NCBI GenBank assembly: GCA_016808115.1
Contig: JAEQBH010002439.1
Coordinates: 744,001-808,000, forward strand
Source of the DNA: Tetrastigma voinierianum
Taxonomy: Eukaryota; Streptophyta; Magnoliopsida; Vitales; Vitaceae
Direction of reading: 5' to 3'
DNA length: 64,000 bases
A program made the translations under genes and the position numbers. This document shows, piece by piece, positions 1 to 11,399 of the stretch (position 1 is the stretch's first letter; the number at the start of each line of letters is the position of its first letter). Under the pieces are notes generated by a model. The model made no database searches and was not told where the DNA came from. It saw only the letters and a list, made by a program, of their open reading frames with translations.

Positions 1-256
1 TAATTGATTTGTGTTGTGTGAATTATATACATGGTAAATTGCATATAGGAAAAGAGAAACACTAGGGTTAGAAAACATAACCTTGAGGGTTTAGAAAAAG
101 AACGAACGGATGGTTCGGGTTGTTGATGTATGTTAGTAGTTGACATATGTACTACTAGTTAGACAAGAAAAGGAATCTCAATTTTCTATTTGACATGTGT
201 AGATGGCAAGTCGAGGAAGAAGATGTGTAGGCTGGTGATGAGCAACAAACAACCAG
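1..256 (+). pseudogene. Left piece of chromovirus C: leader and start of gag
   Basis: This is the left half of a Ty3/gypsy element whose remainder lies at 10297-12675. A gag-like start (ATG at 203, reading MASRGRR) is followed by a frame shift. The frame beginning at 237 (DEQQTTSH) continues without interruption into the gag reading frame at 10301 if the minus-strand element B (264-10296) is removed. That frame continuity, plus the shared ccaccga on both sides, is why I assign it to C. The bases before 200 are AT-rich leader without a recognisable domain. The LTR of C is not visible and probably lies left of the window. Confidence 0.55.
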
Positions 257-263
257 CCACCGA
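257..263. repeat. Left direct repeat (ccaccga) flanking element B
   Basis: The same seven bases occur at 10297-10303 just outside the other LTR of B. Gypsy elements normally make 5-bp target duplications, so the core is probably ccacc with a chance extension. Confidence 0.6.
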
Positions 264-1887
264 TTCGCGCCACAAGAGGTCGAGCCGAATCAACAAAAAT
301 CTATATCCTGTTCCTCCTACCGCCGTAGTCAAGCTACCGTAGTATACCATCAGTGGCCTAACACCTGGACGGGTTTTCATCCTAGGAATGATTTGCATGG
401 GCGAAAAAGGTAAGGCTTTCTATTCGATTCGATTTGTTTCAAAAATGCTATGGTAGTAGTTTGAAAATCAATAACCAGAAGACCGAAAGTGATGTGTGAA
501 AGGTAACTCAAGATTTAAAGCCACTAACTCATAACACAGTGGCAAACAAGTGTCCCTGTTTTATCCTCGCATTATGACAAGCAACCTATATAGTCCAAGC
601 CATAATCTGGACCTTTGTTTAACTAGCAAACCTTAACCCTGAATCACTCCTATTCAGTCAACACGCGTAATACGCATCTACGCCAAAACTCTTTCGCTTT
701 AAACCCTAACATTCAACATCATTTCAAAGGGTTCGTAAAGACCATCTAAAAACCACAAAGGCATCTAGCAATAAGTATACACTGTATCCTAAAGCATGGT
801 AAGTATCAAGCCAAATTAATGACATTAAATGATTTTCAACCCTAGTTTGAGAACAAGATGGGAGCTATAAATACAGCATTCGTAGTATTCAACATATGAG
901 GATTGAACCTCGTAATCGTCCCACAACCAAGCTAGCTACCTTCTTCTTCAAAGAAAAGAGGCTTAGCCAAGCATCTCTTGAGTTGTCATCCTCAAGAGGG
1001 TTGTTTGGTAGCCTAGAAAATGAGAGAAAGAGGAGAGAGAAAGGAGAGAAAAGCAAAACCCTAACTAGTCATGAGAGAGAGCTACATAAAACAGAAAAAT
1101 CAGGCTAGTAAGATTGCTTCCCCCAATTTCTTCCTCAGGTTGCCAAAACTACTAGGGTTTATATGTGCCACCCATTATGTGCAGGAAACTACAATAAAGC
1201 CTAACATTTGGCTAAAATAAGGACAAGGAAGTAATACACCAAAAATGAAGCTCCGCTTTGCATTAATTACAAGGATGATTAGCGCGCATTAATTGCCAGA
1301 CAGCCAATTTCGCTTAGTACAAATGCGCTAGCTAAATAAATCAGCACAGAGATAGCGAAATCGTACACCGCTGGGGGACCGGCAATACTCTCGCTAGCTT
1401 AGCGAAATTTTTAGGTAATACGAAACTCGGTGATTTTTCGCTAGAACAAACAATAGCGAAATTTTGTGTCTAGCGAATTCACAATTTCGCTATGATTGCT
1501 AAATTTTCGCTATGATTGCGCAAATTCGCAATCCCAATGAATGTTCGCGAATCTTAGCTTAAATTCCCTGAATTGTCGACCTTCAATTTGCATGGCTTAA
1601 CGCTTCCTATATCAAGACCAACTTTTATCACTTTGCCTTCATTTCCTTTTCGATTTCGTATGCTCGATGGTCGATGAATGTTCAATCTTTCACAGGTTTA
1701 GCATATGTCTCGAGACATCAACCTCTCAAAGTACGCAAACCCGCAAACAACCAAAAATAACTCCTTAAACGACATAAGTGATACTAAGAAGACTTGAACA
1801 CTTCAATTGGCATAATCGCATGATTAATACAAGAAAGCACTCAAACCTATATGATATGTATTCAAATAAAGACTCGGGTACTAATCA
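264..1887 (-). repeat. 3' LTR of element B
   Basis: It aligns with 8670-10296. Landmarks shared by both copies are gaatcaacaaaa (287-298 and 8689-8700), ttttcatcctaggaatgat, the gagttgtcatcctcaagagg block (978 and 9386) and gatactaagaagacttgaac. The outer end, near 264, has lost the canonical TG. The inner end at 1887 is ctaatca, read on the minus strand as TGATTAG. The LTR carries repeated gcgaaa/tttcgc words at about 1300-1560. A TATAAATA at 866-873 lies on the plus strand, opposite to the element. The small open reading frames inside have no support as genes. Confidence 0.82.
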
Positions 1888-1898
1888 CACCCCCAACC
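1888..1898 (-). other. Polypurine tract of element B
   Basis: On the minus strand this reads ggttgggggtg immediately before the LTR start TGATTAG. This is the usual plus-strand primer position of Athila/Tat elements. Very similar tracts adjoin elements A (24608-24618) and E (30419-30430). Confidence 0.7.
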
Positions 1899-3104
1899 GA
1901 ACGTCATATCCCTTAGCAAATGCAAAAACAAAAAAGGAGATGCATGTAGTGATTCTCAAAAGTTTATGATTCAAAAGGTTTATGTACATATAAACAAAGA
2001 CTCCTTTAAATCGAAAAATCGGGACACCAAGTTTGAAAAACCGCCTATGAAAGAGCCCAACCATACAAGAACAATTTCGTGTCAATATTGGTTCCATGAT
2101 TCTCAACCGAATTTCCACCAAAGTCTAATGGTTCTTTGCGTAACCGTGACGAGCCAATAAATTGTAAAATCGTCTCTCCCCAATCCAGCACTCGACATGG
2201 CCTTAAGTCGCTAACAACCCAGATATGATAGCTACGCTTTTTCTTTTCTTATTCAACTACATCAGTGGTGCAATGCTTAAAATTGACTTCACCAAAGTCC
2301 GTAACTGGGTCCACCGATGACTCCTAACCACCATTAGGGCTTAGTGCATCAAGCCAAAAGGATCACCGACCACAAACTCGTGCTTCACCCCGACCGAATG
2401 ACTTCGAAAAATCAAGCACCTACAAATCGTTAAACTCTACCTATCCACCCATGTAACGAACACTAAATCGATGACTCCCAACCACAAGGCTTAGGCATCT
2501 GCTTCAAAGGCTACCATACAACCCTGACTTACCGTGCTCTGCTTCAAGGCAAGGTCACTCGACTTTATTTTTCTTTTTCTTCTTTTCTTTTTTCTTTTTC
2601 TTTTTTGCTTTTCTTTCTTTCTTTCCTTTTTGGAAGACTACATTATTCAAATGTGGGTAACACAACCCATCATGATCACAACATGCCTAAAGCCTACTAT
2701 GCAAAAATGAAAGGAGGTAAACCAATTCACGTACTTATTGAAACAACTGGGTGTGCAAGTGTGTGAATTAGCTTAAGGGAGAATGTCTGCTACATGTCGA
2801 AACTTCAATCGACTAAAATTATATCAAACATGGAATTTGTTCTAACATAAAGGTGATAAATGTGGTTTCAAATTTCCATTTAGCAAGCAATTCAATTGCC
2901 CAATTAAAGCAATTCAATTGTCCAATTGAAGACAAAACGATTATTAGCTAAGACGGAGGCACAAAAAAGTATATGCAAAAGCAAGGAAAACAAAATTTTA
3001 ACATCCGTGACATATAGAGCATGAAAATTACCTTTTAACCTAGCCCTCAAGTAATGGACGTAGATCAGTATGGGTCCAAGAGATATTCTCCTCGCCGGTT
3101 GGTT
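1899..3104 (-). other. Non-coding 3' region of element B
   Basis: No domain is recognisable between the integrase C-terminus and the polypurine tract. A strong pyrimidine tract on the plus strand (2570-2625, purine-rich on the element strand) matches a similar tract in element A (about 32010-32075), suggesting a conserved feature of this lineage's 3' region. Short open frames here on both strands look like noise. Confidence 0.5.
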
Positions 3105-4180
3105 GGAGACCACATGTGGTTTCACCTGGCCCATTGGACTTTAAACACACCGTTATCATCCGACGGATTAGATCTACCGAACCATTGGGATATGCTCGTT
3201 GACAATGAATGGACTCCGCTCCATCGTGACTCGAAGCCGCCTCGAAATAGATGGAGTTTCGAGTCGTATAAAAGAACTCGTCTCCCTTTTGAAATTCTTC
3301 CCGGTTATCATTTGATCATGCCATCTTTTGATTTTTCCTTTTCAATCTTTGAATTCAAGTAGGCATCATTCGCATTTCTTCCAACCAACTCATCGAGATC
3401 AAGGAATCTCTTAACTCCCTACTTACTAGTCCATGTTCGCCTAATCGTCACCACGCCATGTGCGCTTCTTAATTGCCCACCATGCCTTGTACTGATTCCG
3501 CTGGAGGTGACATGCCTTACCATAGACCCGACCCGATAAGGGGACATTCTAGAATTGTCTTGAAAGGCTGTCCTGTGAGCGCTGGCGAATCAAGCGGTTT
3601 AGATGAACCAATCTTTCTTTTTGTTGGTGTTTACCACCTTCATTACGATGGTGTGGCGGAATGCTCCCTATTTGCAAGTTCTACTTGACCACTTGTTTGA
3701 GGATGGTAAGGGGTGGCCACTTTGTGTTTCACACCATATTTAGCCATGGGGTTTTCAAATGGTTTATTCTGAAATGAGAACCTCCATCTACTCAATAATG
3801 GTTTTGATTTGCCCCCGAGCACGGAAAAGATATTGGCTTTCAAGAATTTAATTACCACCATTGTCATTGGTCTTGCGAGAGTTGCTTGACCCACTTGGAG
3901 ACATGATGCACTCCTACGAAATGTATGTATGACCATATAGCGTGGAAAGGTCCATAAATCGATGCCACGCACATGTCGAATGAATTCGACTACTAAAATT
4001 GGGTTCAAAGGCATCATATAGCGGCGAGAGCGGCTTCCCGAAGCCTTTGGCATCTGGCTCACATACATGGCACATTTGGTGTCTTCCTTGAATAAGGAAG
4101 GCCGGTAGAAACCATTTGTAGCACCTTCATTCTTTGTTTTTAAAAACAAAAATGACCACCACGAGCACTCTCATGGCCGG
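3105..4180 (-). pseudogene. Integrase remnant of element B
   Basis: The minus strand encodes a degenerate integrase that would insert cDNA into the host genome. At 4149-3643 it shows the zinc-finger/core junction (MPLNPILVVE, then WGID-like GIDLWTFP) and the core end YHPQTSGQVELANRE. A later frame at about 3370-3105 carries the C-terminal GRRVLLYDSKL, SRWSG and FKV motifs typical of Athila integrases. At least two frameshifts and several stops separate these parts. A plus-strand open frame at 3054-3362 is only a shadow of this C-terminus. Confidence 0.8.
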
Positions 4181-4184
4181 TGGT

Positions 4185-4960
4185 TCAAGATTCCCTCTTG
4201 TTCTCTCCCGGGCACGCACTTCTGATTATTTGATCTGCCCGCGATACTTGAATAAGAAGACTCTTCCAGTAATAAGAATGGATCTTAGCAAAGTACTTCC
4301 CATCCTGACGCTCACTTTCGTTTGGAGTTTCTCCTGTGGAGAGAAAATTGGCAATGTGAGCATACCAGGGAGTTTTTTCCAGCTGCATCAGGGATTCCTC
4401 AGGAAATTCATCATTGATGGGTGGACTATGGGTGTCATGAGCTATTGTTAACCTTGACAGATGATCTGCCACCACATTCTCTACTCCCTTCTTGTCTTTA
4501 ATTTGCAAATTAAACTCTGGCGATGAAGAACCCAGCGGATGAGCCTTGCTTTTGCATTTTGTTTGGTCGGAAAGGTATTGAGAATGGTGCGTAAAAATGA
4601 CTATATCGGACCAAGCCAGTATGCTTTCGAGAAATTTGTCTAGAGCATGTACCACTTTAACTAACAATTATAGCTTCTCTGTGGTAGTATAATAATGTTC
4701 CTTTGTCGTCATTCAAGGTTTGCTTGCATAATAGACCACGTAGGGTGTCCCCATTTTCTCTTTTGGCCAAATCTTTGCTCCTATAGCAAGGTCACTTGCA
4801 TCACGTGCCCAGAGATTCGCTGCTTGAGTTAGGTGCTCGGACTATTGGGGCAGTAGTCAAATGAGATTTCAGCTCTTCAAAGCTCTCTTGGCATTCTCTC
4901 TCCCAAACAAACTTGGCATCTTTCTCTAGGAGCTTGTACAGGGGTTTAGCAATCTTCGAG
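4185..4960 (-). pseudogene. RNase H remnant of element B
   Basis: The minus-strand frame at 4667-4185 contains the IIVFTHH-like stretch (IVIFTHHSQYLSDQTK), the EFNLQIKDKKG block and ENVVADHLSRL. This is the end of the retroelement RNase H domain leading to the integrase zinc finger. The N-terminal catalytic part (up to about 4960) is in other frames with stops. The enzyme would remove the RNA strand of the RNA-DNA hybrid during reverse transcription. Confidence 0.75.
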
Positions 4961-4963
4961 TAT

Positions 4964-5760
4964 TTAGCAGATCGATCTATAGAAGCACATGACCAAGGAA
5001 TTGCTAATCATTTTACGCACTTGTTGGGCGGTTTGGAAGCAGAGTTGGAGTGGCTTTGCTTTATCAACTTCTATTCCCCTACTAGAAATAATGTGCCCCA
5101 GTACAATTCCTTGGTTAACCATAAAATGGCATTTCTCCCAGTTGAGCACCAAATTCTTTTCTATGCACCTCTGCAATATAGCTTCCAGATTGGTCAAACA
5201 TTCTTCAAAATTGCCTCCATATACAGTGATGTCATCCATGTATACCTCCATTATACGCTCCACCATATCACTGAACATACTATTTTTGCACCTGCGAAAA
5301 GTGGGTGGGCGTTGCAAAGACAGGCATCCTCCATAAATACGTGCGAATGGACAAGTGAAAGTGGTCTTTCGTCTTAGGGCAATCTCTATGCGGGAAATAT
5401 CACGAATACCCATCCGAAAAACAATAGAATGGGTGTCAGAGAGACTCTTTCAAGGAGCTGATCAATAAAAGGCAGGGAAGTGAATCTTTCGTGTTACCTC
5501 AATTGAAGGCCTCCTATAGTCAGTACAGAGACTCTCAAGTTGGTAGTTAATGATCGGGTAGACAATTCTTCACCTTTTTCATTCTTTACAGTAGTCACTC
5601 CTGATTTCTTAGGCACCACCTGAGTTGGACTCACCCAAGTGCTATCAGAAATGGGGTAAATGATACCGGCTTGGAGCAATTTTAAGACCTCAATCACGAA
5701 CGCACTTCCTACTTGGGTGGGGTTCAACTGCGTTGGGGTTACCCTAATAGCTTTAGACTC
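4964..5760 (-). pseudogene. Reverse transcriptase remnant of element B
   Basis: Two minus-strand frames carry it. 5727-5494 has the N-terminal part (LLQAGIIYPISDSTWVSP, VPKKSG). 5413-4964 has the palm and thumb part (MEVYMDDITVYG, then NLVLNWEKCHFMV, GIVLGHIIS and GIEVDKAK). The catalytic YMDD aspartates (5236-5231 on the minus strand) are intact. The stretch between the two frames is shortened and shifted. The wording of the thumb region is that of Athila/Tat elements, not chromoviruses. Confidence 0.85.
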
Positions 5761-6125
5761 CTCTTCTAAATAGATGTGATGATTTGGATTAAGTGGTTTA
5801 CATGCCCGTGAATCAGAAATTTTCCATCCCTGTTGCTGCTTGTTCCTTTGAGAAGATCTTGGTGTCTTTTTTTTTCATGTGGTCAGCAGTGAGAAATTAC
5901 AAGCGAGACACTTTGCTCATTTCTTCGAATGCATACTTGCTTTCGATTAGGGAGTGGTTTGAGCTCTAGCTGTTGAGGTTCCTTTGGTTCATCACCAGTT
6001 AATAGAGGTAAAATTTATGTTTTTCTTCTCCAATACCCTTGTATGAAACTCATGCTTTGAGGTTCTTGTTGCACTTCTGGACACTCAGTTAGTGCAGGTT
6101 AATAAATCTTGCTCCTGCTTGCTCA

Positions 6126-6720
6126 TTAACAACCTTTCGGGATCGCATCTGTACACGAGACTTCTTCCGTGCTCTTCCTCCCAGTTTGCCACCTTTGCAC
6201 CGAATGAAAAATATTGAGTTCTAAGTTCATATTCCCAAATGTGAGTTGCATAACCCGTTTCGGCAGTTTATTATGGCATTTGAAGTGGCCAAAAATGGCC
6301 TCCCAAAATAATGGGCACATGGTTGGGTCCCCACGCAGCCAGTTATGTCGAAACACAACAAAAGTCCCTTTAGATAGTAAAATCGGGTCCACTTGTATTA
6401 GAACATCCTCAATGGTCCCTTTTTGGTATTTACCAATGATCTCTCGGCTAATGGCCGGTCATGTGATGGAAGTGGGTTTAGATTCACCCAAACCCAATTG
6501 CTTGTACATGGAATAAGGCAAAGGTTCACACTAGCTCCCGAATCTCTAACAGGTGCTTTCTCCACACTAAAGCCACCAATATTAACCGAGATTGTAGGAC
6601 ATCCTGGGTCTTTGTATTTCACTAAAGTCTTGCATTCGATGATGGCACTCACTTGCTCAGTCAGAAAGGCCTTTTTGTTCACATTAAGACCCCTTTTTAC
6701 TGTGCATAAGTCCTTCAAAA
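6126..6720 (-). pseudogene. Protease remnant of element B
   Basis: An aspartic protease lies in two minus-strand frames (6718-6398 and 6392-6126). The first has PGCPTISVNIGG and the active-site motif DSGASVNL. The second has ILLSKGTFVVF and downstream FGNMNLELNIF, typical of the Athila protease-RT linker. One frameshift near 6395 separates them. The protease would mature the Gag-Pol polyprotein. Confidence 0.78.
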
Positions 6721-8345
6721 TTTTAAGTAGTGGGACTTTAGCTGATCATGTCGAGAAGGAGAGAGATATCTTTTACTGCCCATGAAAACCTCCCAACATT
6801 TCTGATTGGTTAACAGAACTTTTCTTTTTCCTAAGAGCTCGTGGAAATGGAGGGGGTACACTGATCTTCTTCTCTTCCCTATTGGAGTACTGTTCTTCTT
6901 GTGGATAATCAACCAGTGTTGGATCTGTTGGACTAAGTGGATACGGTGGCTTGATTCTACCACCACTTCTAAGAGTCACATTTTTAACTTCATCGATTCG
7001 ACATTTGGATCATTAATTAAAGCATATTTCATTAAACTCTACCTCTGATGTGTGGTACGGAGGGAGCCTTCTTTTTTAAATCCTACTTATTCTTGGTTGG
7101 ATAGTTTTGAAATTTCAGAATGCATGTTGTCCAACTTACTATTAAGTGAACTCTCTATTGCTTCAATTTTCCAATTAGTTTGTATATTTAGCACCTTACG
7201 TTCTTCTCTGAATATACCTATCCTTTACTCAATTCAGGATCGCTGTTCAACGGGAAGAAAGTGGAAAAGAAAATTTGTTGTCGTATTGAAGTGGAACGAG
7301 CTGATGTTGTGCTCTGGAGGGCGTATGCAAGGGTTTGGATTTCCATGACGGGGCTTGGACAATTTCTCTAGTTAGAATTATTGAATTGTTACCATATGGA
7401 GCATCTATGGTGGTTTATTTTGACTTATGGCATGGGCATGCTCTTAGTGAGTGCTCCTCGAGAGTGGTGTTGGCCGAAAATTGAAGGCAAGAAAATTGGG
7501 ATGAAGATAACTCATTTCACTTGTTTGCATTTCATGCTGATTTTTCATTTCCGGATCATCAATCTTTGAGTTAAACTGGTCAATTGGCTTTCATCTCGTG
7601 TCTTGAAATGTGTACTTGTGCCTTTGGTGGTTCGATGGCCTTAATCTTTCCAACTTCCACACTGGGGACTAGGTTCATCAGCTTTGGAGGTTTCAGCTAC
7701 ATAGTTCCAAAAAAATCCATAGCTTCATCGGGATGTTTACTCCAAAAAATACCCTACACATAGTTTCGACAATTGTTCATGGCGGGGACTGTACCACCAT
7801 AAATGGTTTACCGACATCCATGTAATCAAACCCATTGGTGTGGGCATGTACTGATATTCTCCATAAATCTCTCGACAACGATAAAACCTCTCACTATCTT
7901 GGCTGCAAGAGTATAAATTTGTCTTTTCGAATTGTTGGTCTTATGAGCGAAGAACCGGGGAATTATGCTGCAGCTCAGCCCAATTTCTAATGGTTACAGG
8001 CCTCGGTGGGTTTAGCGAATCTTGGCCTTGTCCTTTAGAGATTCGTGGAAATGCTTCCGACTTAAGCGAAATCCGTGTCCATCATTCCTTCCTTAAAGGT
8101 AGTGCATACTTCCTCAGAAATCCCTAATATATGAGTGTATGGATTTTCATTTTTCCATGCTAACATGATATGTGGGGGAGTAGGGGTACCAAGTAAGGCC
8201 TCACTGCTACGTCTTCAGCAGGAGGTATGATGCGGGAGGGCCTTAACCACCAGGAGGTGGATGTGATCCCTCATGGTTTCTATGGGCGGTTGGTTTGTTG
8301 GGGCCCTTCTTGAGCTCTAGCTGTTCTTGGTGTAGTGGATCCATG
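6721..8345 (-). pseudogene. gag remnant of element B
   Basis: The minus strand from about 8345 downward reads through many stops and frame changes but keeps Athila Gag words. These are an N-terminus starting MDPLHQEQL, SLKDKAK near 8010, ISTCPHQWV, and near the end VTLRSGGRIKPPYP followed by a KKK-rich segment (6979-6773). Gag would form the particle. Stop density is higher here than in pol. Confidence 0.6.
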
Positions 8346-8648
8346 GTATCTGTGTGGCTGCCGACTTCATTACTTTAGTCCAATTTGTGTTACTGATTCT
8401 CTGATCTGGTGTTCTATCCCAGACATAAACACTGTTACGATTTGGAAGACATGAGAGCACCAGCAAACTTGCAAAGGTTAAGATTAGCTAAATAAAACTA
8501 AGCGTATGATAAACAAAAAAGCGGTGAAGTTCTTGCAAGTGATGGCTTCTATGATTCTTTTGGCTTGGGTTACAAAAGAGTTAAAGGTTACCTTCACTTG
8601 TGATGTTGATCAAGTACATGACTCATCAAAAGTAGTTTGGCACCATCC

Positions 8649-8661
8649 GACAACGGCGCCA
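8649..8661 (-). other. Primer-binding site of element B
   Basis: On the minus strand it reads TGGCGCCGTTGTC, eight bases downstream of the LTR end at 8670. This is the primer site expected of Athila/Tat elements. Confidence 0.8.
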
Positions 8662-8669
8662 TTTGGTCG

Positions 8670-10296
8670 TGCCCGCGGTAGGTTGGCGGAATCAACAAAA
8701 TTTATATCCTAAGTTCCTCCCTACTGCGTAGTCAAGCTCTTTGCGATTACTTATAAGATCTCAGAATTGAACACGGGGATGAGTTTTCATCCTAGGAATG
8801 ATTTGCCATTCAATGAAAAGGTAGGCTTTCTATTTGGATTTTTAGTTTGTTTAGCCGGTCACGAGTAGTTTGAAGCGAATAAGCGTAAGGGGCGAAAGTG
8901 ATGTGTGAAAAAGGTAACTTTGAAGATTTAGGTCACTAACCCGATAACATAGGGCAAACAAGTGGCTCTCGGGTTTTATCCTCGCATTATGACAAGCAAC
9001 CTATAGTCCCAAACTAACACAGGATACTGTTTAACACTTAAGCCTAACCACAGAATCACTCCTATTTGAGTCAACACAGGTAACATGCATCTACAGCCCT
9101 TTCAGTTTAAAACCTGACACATTCAACATCATTTCGGGTGGCTCGTAGACCATCTAAAACCACCAGTGCATCCCAGCAATAAGTATACAACGTATCACAA
9201 GAAAAGCATGGTAAGTATTGGCGAATTAATGACATTAAATGATTTTCAACCCTAGTTTGAGAAGTTGGGGAGCCATAAATACGATTGCACGTAGTATTCA
9301 ACATATGGGGACAACACATGGCTGCCCCATAACCAAGCTAGCTACCTTCCTCTTCAAAAGAGAAAAGGAGCAGCCAAGCATCTCTTGAGTTGTCATCCTC
9401 AAGAGGGTTGTTTGGTAGCCTAGAAAATGAAGAAAGAGGAGAGAAGAGAAAAACAAAACCACTAGCGTTGCGGAATGTTATAAAATGAAAAATTGTGCCA
9501 AAAGATTGCTTCCCCAATTTCTTCCTTAGGGTTACAAAAACTATGGGGTTTTGTACATAGGCCACCATTATGTGAAACTACAATAAAGCTAACTCATTTG
9601 GCTAAATAAGGGGACAAGAGTAATACACCCGAAAATGGAAGTCGGTTTGCATTAATTACAAAGGATGACAAAATGAGACAATTTCGCTAGGACAAAGCCC
9701 GATTTCGCTAGAGCGGCGAAAATTTACGCTAGCTAAGCGAAAATTTAAGCTAAGATGTAATTGCACAGAAATAATCGGAGAATTCCATTTAGGCAGTGTT
9801 TGACAGCTAGCGAAAGTAGCTAACAGCGAGGTACAGGTGATGTGACTATGGTCCACCGCTAAGGCAGTGGTTAGCGAAATTTTTAGGTCTAAGCGAAATT
9901 TCACAATTTCGCTAAGTTGAAATTTTCGCTATGATTGCGAAATTTTCGCAATCCCGAAATTTCGCAATCTTAACAGTCCTCAGGAATGCTGATCTTCAGC
10001 TGCATGGCTGCGCATACTATCTTGTTGACTTTTATCACTTTGCCTTCATTCTTTCTTTGATTTTGGTATGTTTGATGGCTGATGAATGGGTTCAATCTTC
10101 ATGGTTTAGCATATGTCTCGATATTGAACTCCAAGAAGTGCTGTGAGCACAGAAAACAACCAAAAATAACCTCTAACGACATAGAGTGATACTAAGAAGA
10201 CTTGAACACTTCAATTGGCATAATTGGCATGATTAGTAAAACGTAAGGCCTATGTCGATGGGGCTCAAAAATAGCACTTTTGGGTACTAATGTTCA
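8670..10296 (-). repeat. 5' LTR of element B
   Basis: It aligns with 264-1887 throughout. The lower end begins tgcccgcgg, giving a canonical CA end on the minus strand. The upper end is at about 10296, where the sequence switches abruptly to chromovirus gag. The plus-strand TATAAATA of the other copy is here cataaata (9273-9280). Confidence 0.8.
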
Positions 10297-11160
10297 CCAC
10301 CGACAACGATATGAGACCTTCATAGAGGCTATTGGTGTTGCGGTTGCCACCATTGCACATGCTAATGCAACTATGGGCCAGGGAGGGCCAAGTAACCTCC
10401 AGAGGTTTAAGACACATCATCCTCCAACCTTCGAGGAGGAGGGAGCCGTGGGCGATCGGTGGATTCAGGAAAGTTGGCAAGATCTTGGAGAATTTATGAG
10501 TCTGCCGATGCCACGAGAATAAGGTTGGCGCATTCCGGCTAAGGGTGAATCTAGGGTGTGGTGGGATTGAGTGGCCTCAGGAGCTTGGAGAAGCGTGACA
10601 TGAAGGTTCATGAGGCTCTTCTGTGGGCAAAGTATTTCCCGGCATTTGCACAACATGAAAAATCCCGGGAGTTCATAGAGTTGAAATAAGGAACGATGAT
10701 AGTGCTTGAATACATGGCTAAGTTCATTGAGTTAGCCTGTTTCGCCGATGACTATGTGGCCACGGACATGGCCAAAGTGAGAAAGTTTGGGGATGGTCTA
10801 AAATTGTCCATTCGGGGTAAAATTATGGGACTCCTCCTGCAAGATTTGGACTTGATGGTCAAGACAACTATGGCCATAGAGAGGGAAGTGGATGACGCAC
10901 GAAGATTTGGGATGCGGGTGCTAAAGATAAGAGGAAGAAGAGCCAACCTTCTTCTCCTAGCTCAGGAAAGAAGTAGAGGAATTCTAATTCGCAAGAGTTT
11001 CAGGGATAGGGCCGCGGCTACCAAAGCCAAGGCCATGATCAATCATCCTAAGATGGGAGACACTTCAGGGCTACTGGCTAGTCAGGGCAGACGACATGTT
11101 TCCATTACCACCAACCTGGGCACATGAGACGAGATTGTCCTTAGAGGCAAGGATCCCAAG
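10297..11160 (+). pseudogene. Chromovirus C gag
   Basis: This is decayed Gag of a Tekay/Del-like chromovirus. The first frame (to 10522) has FKTHHPPTFEEEG, the conserved 'FxxxxPPxFxG' entry to the capsid domain. A further frame (10696-11127) has YMAKFIELACFADDYVATD and KVRKFGDGLK. A zinc knuckle remnant near 11100-11145 (GHMRRDCP) follows. Stops and frameshifts occur at 10520, 10690 and 11127. It continues the frame of 237-263 across element B. Confidence 0.78.
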
Positions 11161-11399
11161 GCTATGGGACAACCCAGTCCCAATCATCAATGGGACATGC
11201 ACAGATCCAGTTTTTTCCTCCTTACACCACTATGGGCTAGGAGAACCGGTATCAGTCCAGGGTGCTACATAAGTACCTACTACTTCGCAAACAGGCCACA
11301 TGGGTCGGGGCATAGGTTTGGGTCGAGGTCAAGGACAGGGCTCACAGGCGGGGACTTCGGGGACCTAGGGGCATGTCTATGCCATTACACCTCAATCTA

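Larger units (their letters stand above)
264..10296 (-). mobile_element. Element B: Athila-type Ty3/gypsy retrotransposon
   Basis: This is an about 10 kb element read on the minus strand. In element order it has a 5' LTR (10296 to 8670), primer-binding site (8661-8649), gag, protease, reverse transcriptase, RNase H, integrase, a long non-coding 3' part, polypurine tract (1898-1888) and 3' LTR (1887 to 264). The two LTRs align over their whole length, with many small indels and substitutions, so the insertion is old. The pol motifs (DSGAS protease, YMDD reverse transcriptase, YHPQTSGQVE integrase) and a primer site starting TGGCGCCGTTGTC place it in the Athila/Tat branch. Every coding region has frameshifts and stops, so the element is dead. 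It is inserted in the gag of chromovirus C. Confidence 0.88.

Noticed and set aside
3054..3362. 102-codon plus-strand open frame
   Set aside because: The minus strand here gives the Athila integrase C-terminal motifs, so the plus frame is a shadow.
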